64,000 nt of DNA, taken from positions 1-64,000 of the forward strand of contig NZ_JABSQR010000024.1 in assembly GCF_013215705.1 (NCBI RefSeq), read 5' to 3'. The position numbers and the translations under genes were made by a program. The first letter of the stretch is position 1; every line of letters begins with the position of its first letter. The notes under the pieces were generated by a model. The model worked only from the letters and a program-made list of their open reading frames with translations, was not told where the DNA came from and searched no databases. This DNA comes from Moritella sp. Its GTDB lineage: Bacteria > Pseudomonadota > Gammaproteobacteria > Enterobacterales > Moritellaceae. Positions 55,758-64,000 of the stretch are shown here, piece after piece.

Positions 55758-55840
55758 TGCTATAGAACATCCTAGACGGTTTCCTACAGCCATGAATTAA
55801 GTTTTATTGGACATAATCTCATTCAGATTGTAACTCTTAT

Positions 55841-58800
55841 CTAAAAATGATTACTGATCCACCATTTTAGCTTCATCCTATCAATAAACTTGTTGCTGGA
55901 TATGGCTTGTTTTAAATGAGCTTTAACGATTTTCTTGGCGAAGTTTGCTTGCAGAGCACCAACGGTTTGTTGATAGTAGCACTGGCAATTTCTAAGAAAA
56001 GGCGATAATTCATCCTTTTTGTCATCAAGACTCGCTGTTCCTAATTGTTTTATCACGGTTAATAAACAATGCACATATTGATCGGTTTCATTTAACTCTT
56101 GTTTATTGATCATGTCTAAATCAACAGGATCTAATGAATTCGTTGTTCGGAACTGCTCGAATACATGCCATAACTTTAACGTATCCAAGTCGTTATCCAC
56201 ATTTAATGTTAAACTTTGTTCAAGTGGTGCGAGCGTTTTATCCCATTTACCTACCATCTGTAAAGAGTGTATATAATGATGAAAAGCATATGTTGGTAAC
56301 AGGGTTTTGTCCTTAATTCGTTCAAAGGTCTCAATGACACTGTAATATTTTTGTTTTTCAAGATATGTATAATTAAGATGGGCGACAAGATCAGGGTCTG
56401 TTTCTAGCTTGGGCTTGTATTTTTTTATCAGCTTTGCTGGTGGTGTTAGGTCATTGTTATCCCAATAATCAAACAATGCCGTGAATAAAGTCGACCATGC
56501 ACAGTGGTGCTCGACGATATCTAATGCGGACACCACTTTTCTTACCCCGGCATTTTTATTGTGTTCACATTGCTGCTCAGCCCAATAGTAAGTTTGAACT
56601 TCGTTTAGGTCTTTTAGCTGGCTTGAAAATACAGTTAATAGTTGGTCTTTATCAAAATGTTCACTTAACGCGGTAAATGCAGTATCGACAACCCAATAAC
56701 TCTCTTCCCGTAACGCTAACATCGGTTTTAACAGTGCTAAGGCTTCATTGTGACGTTGTCTTTGCGACAACATCTGAATTTTTCTTGATGTCACATAGCT
56801 ACTTTGGCAGGATTTTTCTAGCGTTGTTAATACCCTTAGAGCTTGTTCAAGCTTATTTCTATTCGCTAGACGGTCAGCATAAGTAATCACGATGTTTTCA
56901 TCGTTGGGCGCTAATTGGTAGGCTTTAAATAGATATTCGTCGCCTGTTTTCTCTGTTTGTTGATTACCATACTTAATTAAATTTTCGCCAGTTTGACTCA
57001 GTACATCTGGATCATGGGGATTCAATGCGGCTTGTATTTTACTACATACTATAATCTCTGCTGAGTTCTCATTTTTTTCTAGCAGTTTGTATAGCTTTCT
57101 CCAGAGGTGGCTATAACCACAGGTTTTTGATAGTGTTTTTTTGAGATATGAAATCGCTTGGCGATGTTGGCCGCTGCGTTCTAAAATATCAAATTTTATT
57201 GGTATCAGTGCCATTGGCAAATTGTCCCCCCACGGGGTTGTCATTACCAATGTTTGAGCTGTTCGGTAATCACCAATATTCATGCTTAACATGATTTTTT
57301 CGCGGTGAGCGGGTAGATAGCGTATATTACACTGCAATGCTTTTTCTAAATGCTGTAATTTTTCATCTGCGTCGTCACTAACATAAGCCAATGCACACCA
57401 ACGTTGGGCAAGATGCGGCGTTTTATCAGTAAAGTCTTTAGCAAGTTGATATGCATATTTATCGGTGTCGAGTTTGTTCTTCGCGTTTAGTGAGGCGGCG
57501 ACGGTCACAATTTTGTCCCACGCCCAAAGATAGTCATCAAACTGTTCAACCGCACAACTCAGAGAGTCTAAAGCTGCTTCTTCATTGCCTTGTTGGATGT
57601 AAATATCGGCGAGGTAGCCATGCAAAGAGCCATCACTGAAGTTATACTTGAGACTGTGTTTAATAATCACTGCGGCATCATCAAATTGATTCCGCGTTTC
57701 TAATAACTGGACCAGCTGTATGGCTATGTCTGTGCAAGATGAGTCGTTTTGTAAGGCGATTTTATATTGCTCAATTGCTTTATCAGGTTCTCCCTGCGCT
57801 TCATGAATACAAGCCTGATCGCAATAAAGTCGTGATACCAGTGGAAATTTCGTGATGCCTTTTTGTAAAATTTCACTAGCTTGGTTGGTTTCATTTAATT
57901 GCATGTAATACATTGATGCAATGCTGTATGTGCTCCACTGATGCGGATAGTGTTTTATGATGTAATCAATAAATTCACTGAGCATTTCATTACTTGCAAA
58001 TGTTTTTGCTTTGAACCAAAAATGCCAAGCTGCGTCACCAAACATAACTTGTGATTTCATTTTTGCTAGCACAAATTCCAATGCATTTAGTGTCTCGATA
58101 TCGTCACTACAAGCATTGAGTAATGTATCAAATGCTAGTTTGTTGTCGACGTTGTTGGACAATACTTTACGCGCAGTTTGTTTTGCTTCGTTAATCAAAT
58201 TATTACTTAAATAACAGTTGGCGAGGTATGCCGTATTTTGAACTTCGTTGGTGACCAGTTTACAACTTGCCTCGGCGATCTTTAATGCTTCTTGGTGTTT
58301 GCCTAGTTGCTCTAGCAGGTCAATGTACTGCCTTCTTACGTCACTGTAATTCGGTCGCACCGTTAGCATACTAATGAAAGCGTCTTGTTTCACGAGATCG
58401 TCGCTGTGCCAATCAATTATGTAGTCGAGTACCAAGGTATTGGTTTTATGGTTTTGGTGTAAGGCGTCTAGCTCGTGATTAATCTGTGTTTGGTTATTGT
58501 TACGCTCCAGCAAGGAAAAGTAGTTATTTGCAAAGCGAGTGATAAAAGGACTTTGTTTGTACATCGCCTGATAATACGTTAATGCTTCTTCTATTCGACC
58601 TTGTTTAGAGTCTGTTCTCGCTTTGATTTCATTAAAATCATTTTTGGATAGTGACTTTTCAATTATTGGTTGAAGGCTTTCTAATTTAGCAAATTTTTGT
58701 AAATTAATGAGCTTATGAGCGATGACATCAATTAAGTCTTTATCATCTGGATGGATACTTAATGCATCATATAAATATATTAAACCTTGGTTCTCAAGGT

Positions 58801-60877
58801 CGAGTAATTCATACGCATGATATAACGATATGGCAGGGCTAATTGAGCGCCGCTTATATTTTTCATAGCGAAGTTTTAAAGTAGCAAGCGCTTCATCCTG
58901 TTGGCCAAGATAACGTGCTGCTTTAAAGTAACTCTCAACATAACGGTTATTTGTATCGTCCATGCAGTGGGCTATTAAATAGTATTCTGTGGCTGTTATG
59001 TGATCTTGTATTGACCAGTAATAATTGGCCAAAGCGTAAATTGCACGGTCAGAGTGATATGCTTGCTGCTTTAATTTATAGACCGTATTTTCAATCTCTT
59101 GGATTTGGCTATTATTGTTATATATTTCTGTAAAGTAGGTGACTAATAAATCATGGTCAGTGTTATGTTTAAGATACTCAGCTAATTCATTAATGCTTTG
59201 CTCTTGTGTACCGAGTTGCTTTCCGCAAATTAATAATGAGTTATGCAGAAGCGTTTCATTAGGATATCGGGATAATAATTGTAAGTTAACATCTTGAATT
59301 TGTTTAGTATCACCATTCTCAATCGCCACTGCCCGTTTCGTTTGTAATGTGATGCGGTGAGTCGGGGAGAGCTGTATCATCTCGTCTAATGCTTGTTGTG
59401 CTAAATTAAAGTCACGATTATTATCGGCATTTTGAAACTTGTCTAAAAGGACAAACAACTCACTGGCAGGGAAAGTTAAATCTGCCAGTAATGCGGTTTT
59501 ATCTTGTGGTACTATGGCACAACAATTCGCACCTAAGTAAGCTTCTGAATCGATTAATTCTTGTGCTAATACTTCTTGTTTTACCGACGAAGAAGGGTCC
59601 ATTATCGATAAAGTACCAAGCTGTTTATCGTATCCGCATACCGCTTGTAAGTGAGAGTTAAATCCAGCAGTTGTTACTAATGTAAACGGAACACCTTGGT
59701 CAATTAATGCATAAGCTAAGTCAACGTTAAGTTCAAATTCGATGAACTTGAAATCATGATCTCGTAACCACTTCCGTTGCAATGTGCTTGGTGTACCGTT
59801 AAAGCAGATCTGTTCGGCGATCTCATTTGAGTTATGGTTGAATCCCCAATATTGAGAAATAGCGGCTAATGTTGTTGGTGCACATGTGAGATGGGTTTGT
59901 CGTAGAAAAGGAACATTAAGTAGCTTTGAATTTTTGTTACCTTTTGAATTTTGTATATTTTGGGCAATGCTTTTCCAATAATAACGCTTATGGTCTTTAA
60001 GAATCTGGACTGCAAGATCTGTATTGCCTTGCTCAATTGCAATCTGGCCTTGTAGGGAAATTAATAGTTGCTCATTGCTTTTATCACTGCTAATACGAAT
60101 TTCTAGATAACGGCAAAGAGTCGCTTCACAAGCATTGTAATCATGGTTGATGGATTGCATGTGTGCTAGTTGTAATAGCAGTGAGGCTGACTGGAAGTGT
60201 GAATTATCTTTGGAGATAAACGTAAGTGATGCGTTGAAGTCTTCAGATTCTTCTAACACATATGCCTTTAATCTTAAACTGTTGGCAGACGGATATTTAG
60301 CATAGTATTTATTGACTAGTTGCTTTGCATCATCAAATTGTTCTTGATCAACCAGTGTTCGTATTTTTAAAATTGTAAACCAAGTATTTTTATCGTCCAG
60401 TTGTATCGCTTTATCAAGTAAGGTTTCTGATAAAGAAAAGTGTTTCATTTCTCTTAGTAGTACTGATCGCATTGCATAAAATACAGCTTTATCTTTACTC
60501 GTCCTTTGGAAGTAGCTTTTAACGTCTGCTAACCATTCCATTGTTAGAATAGGGCCGAGTGTCGACCACTGGTAAAAGAAAACCTGGCTAAGAACTTCGG
60601 CTTCGAATTTATTATTCCGCCAAAGATGTAATAAAATAGCATCAGCCCGTCTCTGTGAGCCTAAGTGTTCAGTTATACGAATCGCGATTAAAAGTTTGTT
60701 TTTACCTTGCCAAGTATGGATATTTCCCCATTGACTTTGTGCTTCGTCGAGCGCATCTAGATAAAGACCCTGATCACAGTAGTCATTAATTAGTTTGATC
60801 CGTTTGGTCGAATGTATTTCTTCGGGTTTTAAAAGCGCTGTATCCATCTTGGCACATCCTGTTGTCAATACCTGCAT
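55841..60877 (-). CDS. Giant TPR protein with embedded C39-type cysteine peptidase-like domain
   Basis: A 1678-residue protein made mostly of TPR-like helical repeats (for example GEPDKAIEQYKIALQNDS and GNEEAALDSLSCAVEQF). Within it, at about 320-450, is a papain-fold C39-like domain with a complete apparent triad: Cys332 in LTCAPTTLAAI, His409 in SHLQAVCGYD and Asp427 in IMDPSS. No signal peptide or membrane segment is evident. ATG 60877 is used; ATG 60847 with AGGA upstream would remove 10 residues and may be the real start. It is on the opposite strand to the T6SS cargo genes, so a link to secretion is unproven. Closest known parallels are TPR-C39 proteins of unknown role. Confidence 0.7.
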   Translation of the reverse strand: MQVLTTGCAKMDTALLKPEEIHSTKRIKLINDYCDQGLYLDALDEAQSQWGNIHTWQGKNKLLIAIRITEHLGSQRRADAILLHLWRNNKFEAEVLSQVFFYQWSTLGPILTMEWLADVKSYFQRTSKDKAVFYAMRSVLLREMKHFSLSETLLDKAIQLDDKNTWFTILKIRTLVDQEQFDDAKQLVNKYYAKYPSANSLRLKAYVLEESEDFNASLTFISKDNSHFQSASLLLQLAHMQSINHDYNACEATLCRYLEIRISSDKSNEQLLISLQGQIAIEQGNTDLAVQILKDHKRYYWKSIAQNIQNSKGNKNSKLLNVPFLRQTHLTCAPTTLAAISQYWGFNHNSNEIAEQICFNGTPSTLQRKWLRDHDFKFIEFELNVDLAYALIDQGVPFTLVTTAGFNSHLQAVCGYDKQLGTLSIMDPSSSVKQEVLAQELIDSEAYLGANCCAIVPQDKTALLADLTFPASELFVLLDKFQNADNNRDFNLAQQALDEMIQLSPTHRITLQTKRAVAIENGDTKQIQDVNLQLLSRYPNETLLHNSLLICGKQLGTQEQSINELAEYLKHNTDHDLLVTYFTEIYNNNSQIQEIENTVYKLKQQAYHSDRAIYALANYYWSIQDHITATEYYLIAHCMDDTNNRYVESYFKAARYLGQQDEALATLKLRYEKYKRRSISPAISLYHAYELLDLENQGLIYLYDALSIHPDDKDLIDVIAHKLINLQKFAKLESLQPIIEKSLSKNDFNEIKARTDSKQGRIEEALTYYQAMYKQSPFITRFANNYFSLLERNNNQTQINHELDALHQNHKTNTLVLDYIIDWHSDDLVKQDAFISMLTVRPNYSDVRRQYIDLLEQLGKHQEALKIAEASCKLVTNEVQNTAYLANCYLSNNLINEAKQTARKVLSNNVDNKLAFDTLLNACSDDIETLNALEFVLAKMKSQVMFGDAAWHFWFKAKTFASNEMLSEFIDYIIKHYPHQWSTYSIASMYYMQLNETNQASEILQKGITKFPLVSRLYCDQACIHEAQGEPDKAIEQYKIALQNDSSCTDIAIQLVQLLETRNQFDDAAVIIKHSLKYNFSDGSLHGYLADIYIQQGNEEAALDSLSCAVEQFDDYLWAWDKIVTVAASLNAKNKLDTDKYAYQLAKDFTDKTPHLAQRWCALAYVSDDADEKLQHLEKALQCNIRYLPAHREKIMLSMNIGDYRTAQTLVMTTPWGDNLPMALIPIKFDILERSGQHRQAISYLKKTLSKTCGYSHLWRKLYKLLEKNENSAEIIVCSKIQAALNPHDPDVLSQTGENLIKYGNQQTEKTGDEYLFKAYQLAPNDENIVITYADRLANRNKLEQALRVLTTLEKSCQSSYVTSRKIQMLSQRQRHNEALALLKPMLALREESYWVVDTAFTALSEHFDKDQLLTVFSSQLKDLNEVQTYYWAEQQCEHNKNAGVRKVVSALDIVEHHCAWSTLFTALFDYWDNNDLTPPAKLIKKYKPKLETDPDLVAHLNYTYLEKQKYYSVIETFERIKDKTLLPTYAFHHYIHSLQMVGKWDKTLAPLEQSLTLNVDNDLDTLKLWHVFEQFRTTNSLDPVDLDMINKQELNETDQYVHCLLTVIKQLGTASLDDKKDELSPFLRNCQCYYQQTVGALQANFAKKIVKAHLKQAISSNKFIDRMKLKWWISNHF

Positions 60878-61028
60878 CCGCGCAGAGTCATCTAAATAGA
60901 ATATGATAGATATCAGGTTTATTATACTTGTTTCAAATTTTTCATGCTTTTATCGTAAATTAGTAGTTGAAAGAAGGACGGAATTGACGGAATGCTGCCT
61001 GATATTAAAAGGTTGACTGAATATTTCG

Positions 61029-61263
61029 ATGACAAAGTTAAATTATCAGATTATTGCCAAACACTACAGAAAGAATCACTCGTATCAATTCAGCAGACAA
61101 CGTATTAAAAATACCATGGCGTTACTGCAACAAGCTGTTCCTGGTAGTGATGGTATGAAATGGCAGTCATTTTTACTCATTTCATTATCGTAATGACCAG
61201 GTATGTGTGCTTACTGGCAATGTTGCGTTAGTGGAACCGTTAGCAATATCATTCGAGATATAA
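61029..61263 (+). pseudogene. Small possible frameshifted gene
   Basis: ATG 61029 opens a 54-codon frame (MTKLNYQIIAKHYRKNHSYQ...). Near 61160 the protein-like sequence seems to continue in the next frame (GSHFYSFHYRNDQVCVLTGN...) to a stop at 61261-61263. Joined, it would give about 78 residues. The family is unknown. A frameshift is suggested only by the protein-like look of both parts. Confidence 0.25.
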
Positions 61264-61315
61264 TCTGAATGATATTGCTAAGTATCAACTTATATTATCG
61301 GGAAGTGAAGTATCG

Positions 61316-61534
61316 CTATTTGCGCTTCTCGAAAGGAAATAATTGTTGCTTCAGCATTCCTTCTGGTACGTAATCGCCGAGCACGCCGTATTTATCTGGC
61401 CATTCTTTCTGGTTTCGAACAGCTGTGCCTAGCAGGTTAACAATAAAATGGTTTAAATCACCATGCCACTCAGGCCGTAAAATGATTTGTTCCGATCTAT
61501 GGGGAAATAAAGTACTGCTTTCATGACTGACCAC
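61316..61534 (-). CDS. Short hypothetical protein or gene remnant
   Basis: A 72-residue minus-strand frame starting with GTG (MVSHESSTLFPHRSEQII...; ends PFEKRK). It is basic, with Trp and Pro at protein-like density, but I do not recognise it and see no convincing ribosome binding site. It may be the tail of a larger lost gene. Confidence 0.25.
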   Translation of the reverse strand: MVSHESSTLFPHRSEQIILRPEWHGDLNHFIVNLLGTAVRNQKEWPDKYGVLGDYVPEGMLKQQLFPFEKRK

Positions 61535-61700
61535 CCAGTACTAAAGTAGTAAATTCATAGTCATTTCAGTGTTTTTTAATAAGTATGCTTATAGTTTTAT
61601 GGAAGTGTAATTTATTTGTCACTATTCTTAATTAGTATTTTAGAAGCCTAGTATCTAATGGATTGATACTGACTAATATACTTTACAAAGGAATGTTCAG

Positions 61701-64000
61701 ATGAATAAGACAATACTATCTCTGTCTGTGAGTGCTATGTTTTCGTTGAATGCACATGCAGACATTTTAATTTCTGAATATATCGAAGGCAGTGCGTTTA
61801 ACAAGGCCATTGAAATAGCGAATACCGGGGATCAACCCGTTACTTTAGCGGGGTATGAATTAGCGAAGTCAGCTAACGGTAATAGTGATTGGGGTAACCG
61901 TTTGTCATTAGCGGGTATTACTATCGCCGCGGGCGATGTATATGTGCTTGCCCATCGTGATGCGAATGCCGATATCCTGTCTAAAGCAAACATGACAGAT
62001 ACCAATGTGATCAATTTTAATGGTGATGATCCTGTCGCGTTATTATTAAATGGTAATGTGCACGATATCATCGGTGTGATGGGCGATCAAAACTTTGCTA
62101 AAGACGTTACTTTAATTAGGCAAAACTTAACCGCTTCGGCTGTCTATAACGAGTCAGATTGGGAAGTCAAAGCGAAGGATAACAGTGATGGCTTAGGTTC
62201 CTTAGCTTCATCTGATGGCGGTTCTGATAATGGCGGGGAACCAATTACCATTATAGAATCGACAATCATGGTACTGCAAGGTAATTCATGGTCTTCACCC
62301 TATACAGATCCCGAAAATGAAAAATACATCTCAGCTGAAACCTTCCTGATCGAAGGTATCGTCACGGCCATTCAAGCTAATGCCCTGGGTAACGATTTAC
62401 CACAGGGGTTCTTCATTCAAGATGAACAGGGCGATAATGACGTGACAACATCTGATGGTATCTATGTCTCTGGTTTTATCACCGGTTTGTCTATCGGAGA
62501 TAGGGTGGCTGTTACAGGCAAAGTCGAAGAGGATTATGGCTGGACCAAAATACAACCAACCAATGTAGATGTGATTGGTCATGGTACGATACCTGTAACA
62601 AATGTGAGAACCGACAGTAACGATGTAGATTTTGATTTTAGCCTTGAAAGGCACGAAGGCATGCTCGTTAATATTGACCAACAAGCCGATATGTATGTTG
62701 CGCGTACTTATGGCTTTGATTATGGCCCATTTCGTAACAACATGGTGATTGCCAAATCTGGCCTTAACCTGCATCCCAATCAACTGAATATTCCTGCGTC
62801 TACAGCGGCACAAGCGCAAATTGATGATAACGAAGATAGACGCATTATCGTCGAAACTATGGTCAAAGCACCCAATGGTGTACCGTTATGGTATCCAACG
62901 TTTGGGCAAGACAACGGTACTGGCACCACGGATGACTATATTCGTAATGGTGACCTGGTTAATGGATTGCAAGGTGTGTTGGGTTACTCTTACAGTGATT
63001 TTAGACTCTATATTACTAATCAAGCTGACGCACAAACGTTTATCCATTCCAACCCTCGACTACCTCGTCCAGATGTTTCCGGTGAAGGGCTGCGTATCGC
63101 CACATTCAATGTTTTAAACTACTTTAATTCTCCCTTTGACGGTGATTCGAATCCGACGGGTACTAATCGTGGTGCAACGACTTACGCAGAGTTTCAATTA
63201 CAAGGTGATAAGATCGCGGCAGCTATTGTTGCTATGGATGCTGATATTATTGGTTTAATGGAAATCGAAAATAATGGTTTCGGTGATAGCTCTGCTGTTG
63301 CTCATTTGGTCGATAAAGTGAATGCATTATTACCAGAGAGTGAGCAATATACCTTTGTCACCAGTCCTGATAATGCAGGTTTTATTGGTAGTGATGCGAT
63401 TGCCAATCAGGTGATTTACAAACCGTCAATGGTGACACTTGATACTTACCGAGTAATTAAGATGCCGGAACAACACGCCGGTCAAACTGGTAATGAAAAT
63501 GGTGACAATTATCAACGCGATGCGATAACGCCAACCTTTAAGGTTAATGGTACTGAAGAGCTTGTGACCGTATCTGTTAATCATTTCAAATCGAAAGGCT
63601 CTACGTGTTGGGAAGATGTAGCGATTCAGAATGGCGAAGATGTTGGCTTTCAAGGGTCTTGTGAGCATTTACGTGTTTCAGCTGCCCAACATTTGGGTAA
63701 TGAAATGGCGTTAATTGCAGGTAACAAGCTGATTATTGGTGATCTGAATGCTTACGGGCAAGAAGATCCGCTGCTTGTGTTAACGACGATGCCAGAAAAC
63801 CACAGTGTGATGCCCGCACGCATGACATACATAGGTGATGAACCGATGGCGGGCAGTAATCCAAACGCTATCTCTGATTCATTTGGGTTTGTGAATGTGA
63901 TTAGTGATCAGCATCCTGCTGCATATAGCTATATTTATAACGATACAGTGGGGACTCTCGATTATATATTAGTGGATAGCACAACCGCGTCAAAAGTGGT
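61701..64000 (+). CDS. exeM: ExeM-type extracellular nuclease (3' end outside window)
   Basis: Secreted or cell-surface DNase/phosphatase of the ExeM/NucH family, known in Shewanella for degrading extracellular DNA. A signal peptide (about 1-21, ending NAHA) precedes a lamin-tail-type domain (about 21-150; ILISEYIEGSAFNKAIEIAN). An OB-like region follows (about 190-330). The endonuclease/exonuclease/phosphatase domain begins near 465 (LRIATFNVLNYFN), with LMEIEN, VNHFKSKG, GDLNAYG and LDYILVDS as metal and catalytic motifs. The window ends after 766 codons without a stop. AAAGGAA lies upstream of the ATG, and the gene has its own promoter region. It is probably independent of the T6SS. Confidence 0.88.
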   Translation, partial: MNKTILSLSVSAMFSLNAHADILISEYIEGSAFNKAIEIANTGDQPVTLAGYELAKSANGNSDWGNRLSLAGITIAAGDVYVLAHRDANADILSKANMTDTNVINFNGDDPVALLLNGNVHDIIGVMGDQNFAKDVTLIRQNLTASAVYNESDWEVKAKDNSDGLGSLASSDGGSDNGGEPITIIESTIMVLQGNSWSSPYTDPENEKYISAETFLIEGIVTAIQANALGNDLPQGFFIQDEQGDNDVTTSDGIYVSGFITGLSIGDRVAVTGKVEEDYGWTKIQPTNVDVIGHGTIPVTNVRTDSNDVDFDFSLERHEGMLVNIDQQADMYVARTYGFDYGPFRNNMVIAKSGLNLHPNQLNIPASTAAQAQIDDNEDRRIIVETMVKAPNGVPLWYPTFGQDNGTGTTDDYIRNGDLVNGLQGVLGYSYSDFRLYITNQADAQTFIHSNPRLPRPDVSGEGLRIATFNVLNYFNSPFDGDSNPTGTNRGATTYAEFQLQGDKIAAAIVAMDADIIGLMEIENNGFGDSSAVAHLVDKVNALLPESEQYTFVTSPDNAGFIGSDAIANQVIYKPSMVTLDTYRVIKMPEQHAGQTGNENGDNYQRDAITPTFKVNGTEELVTVSVNHFKSKGSTCWEDVAIQNGEDVGFQGSCEHLRVSAAQHLGNEMALIAGNKLIIGDLNAYGQEDPLLVLTTMPENHSVMPARMTYIGDEPMAGSNPNAISDSFGFVNVISDQHPAAYSYIYNDTVGTLDYILVDSTTASKV

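Larger units (their letters stand above)
60878..61700. other. Gene-poor 823-bp region between the TPR gene and exeM
   Basis: Only two short, doubtful reading frames are present (61029-61193 plus, 61316-61534 minus). The rest shows no gene, RNA or repeat I can identify. The region looks like decayed sequence. Confidence 0.4.

Overview
The window is almost entirely one large type VI secretion system (T6SS) locus. The moderately AT-rich sequence, the lipoprotein UshA/NutA-type 5'-nucleotidase and the ExeM-type extracellular nuclease suggest a marine gammaproteobacterium near Moritella, Shewanella or Psychromonas. That placement is an inference from gene content; there is no rRNA or tRNA here to anchor it.

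Layout. Positions 2-157 hold the tail of an unidentified gene. A Ser/Thr kinase (ppkA) on the minus strand is divergent, across a 649-bp AT-rich gap, from the structural operon: tagH(fha)-tssJ-tssK-tssL-tssM-tagF-pppA-tssA (2794-13946). A strong Fur-box-like palindrome then precedes tssB-tssC-impD-tagJ-tssE-tssF-tssG (14075-22176). After a lipoprotein 5'-nucleotidase come two effector/immunity modules of the MIX/VasX type (24194-34215). They are followed by clpV, hcp, vgrG and a PAAR tip, then a TIGR02270-like protein and a ketosynthase-fold protein (34316-42020).

The accessory part (42153-55575) holds a polymorphic effector whose C-terminus looks ADP-ribosyltransferase- or NADase-like, with an array of small immunity-type genes and a leftover toxin tail. 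Next is a three-gene module: a MIX-like protein, an anchored beta-propeller and a 1513-residue protein with an OmpA-like domain. It ends with a broken copy of the first gene of that module, cut at its 5' end by an IS3-family transposase remnant. A 1678-residue TPR/C39-peptidase-like protein lies on the minus strand, then a gene-poor gap, then the start of exeM, which runs off the window.

How it works together. TssJLM form the envelope complex, TssKEFGA and VgrG/PAAR the baseplate and tip, TssBC the sheath, Hcp the tube and ClpV the recycling motor. PpkA, PppA, FHA and TagF are the usual post-translational control set. The most novel element I see is a domain of about 110 residues at the N-terminus of three otherwise different cargo-region proteins (genes at 29022, 42153 and 46451, plus the broken copy at 54317). 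It looks like a shared loading, targeting or adaptor domain. No DUF4123 or DUF1795 type adaptor is recognisable, so this domain, the LysM/Ig-like proteins and the ketosynthase-like pseudoenzyme are candidates for that role.
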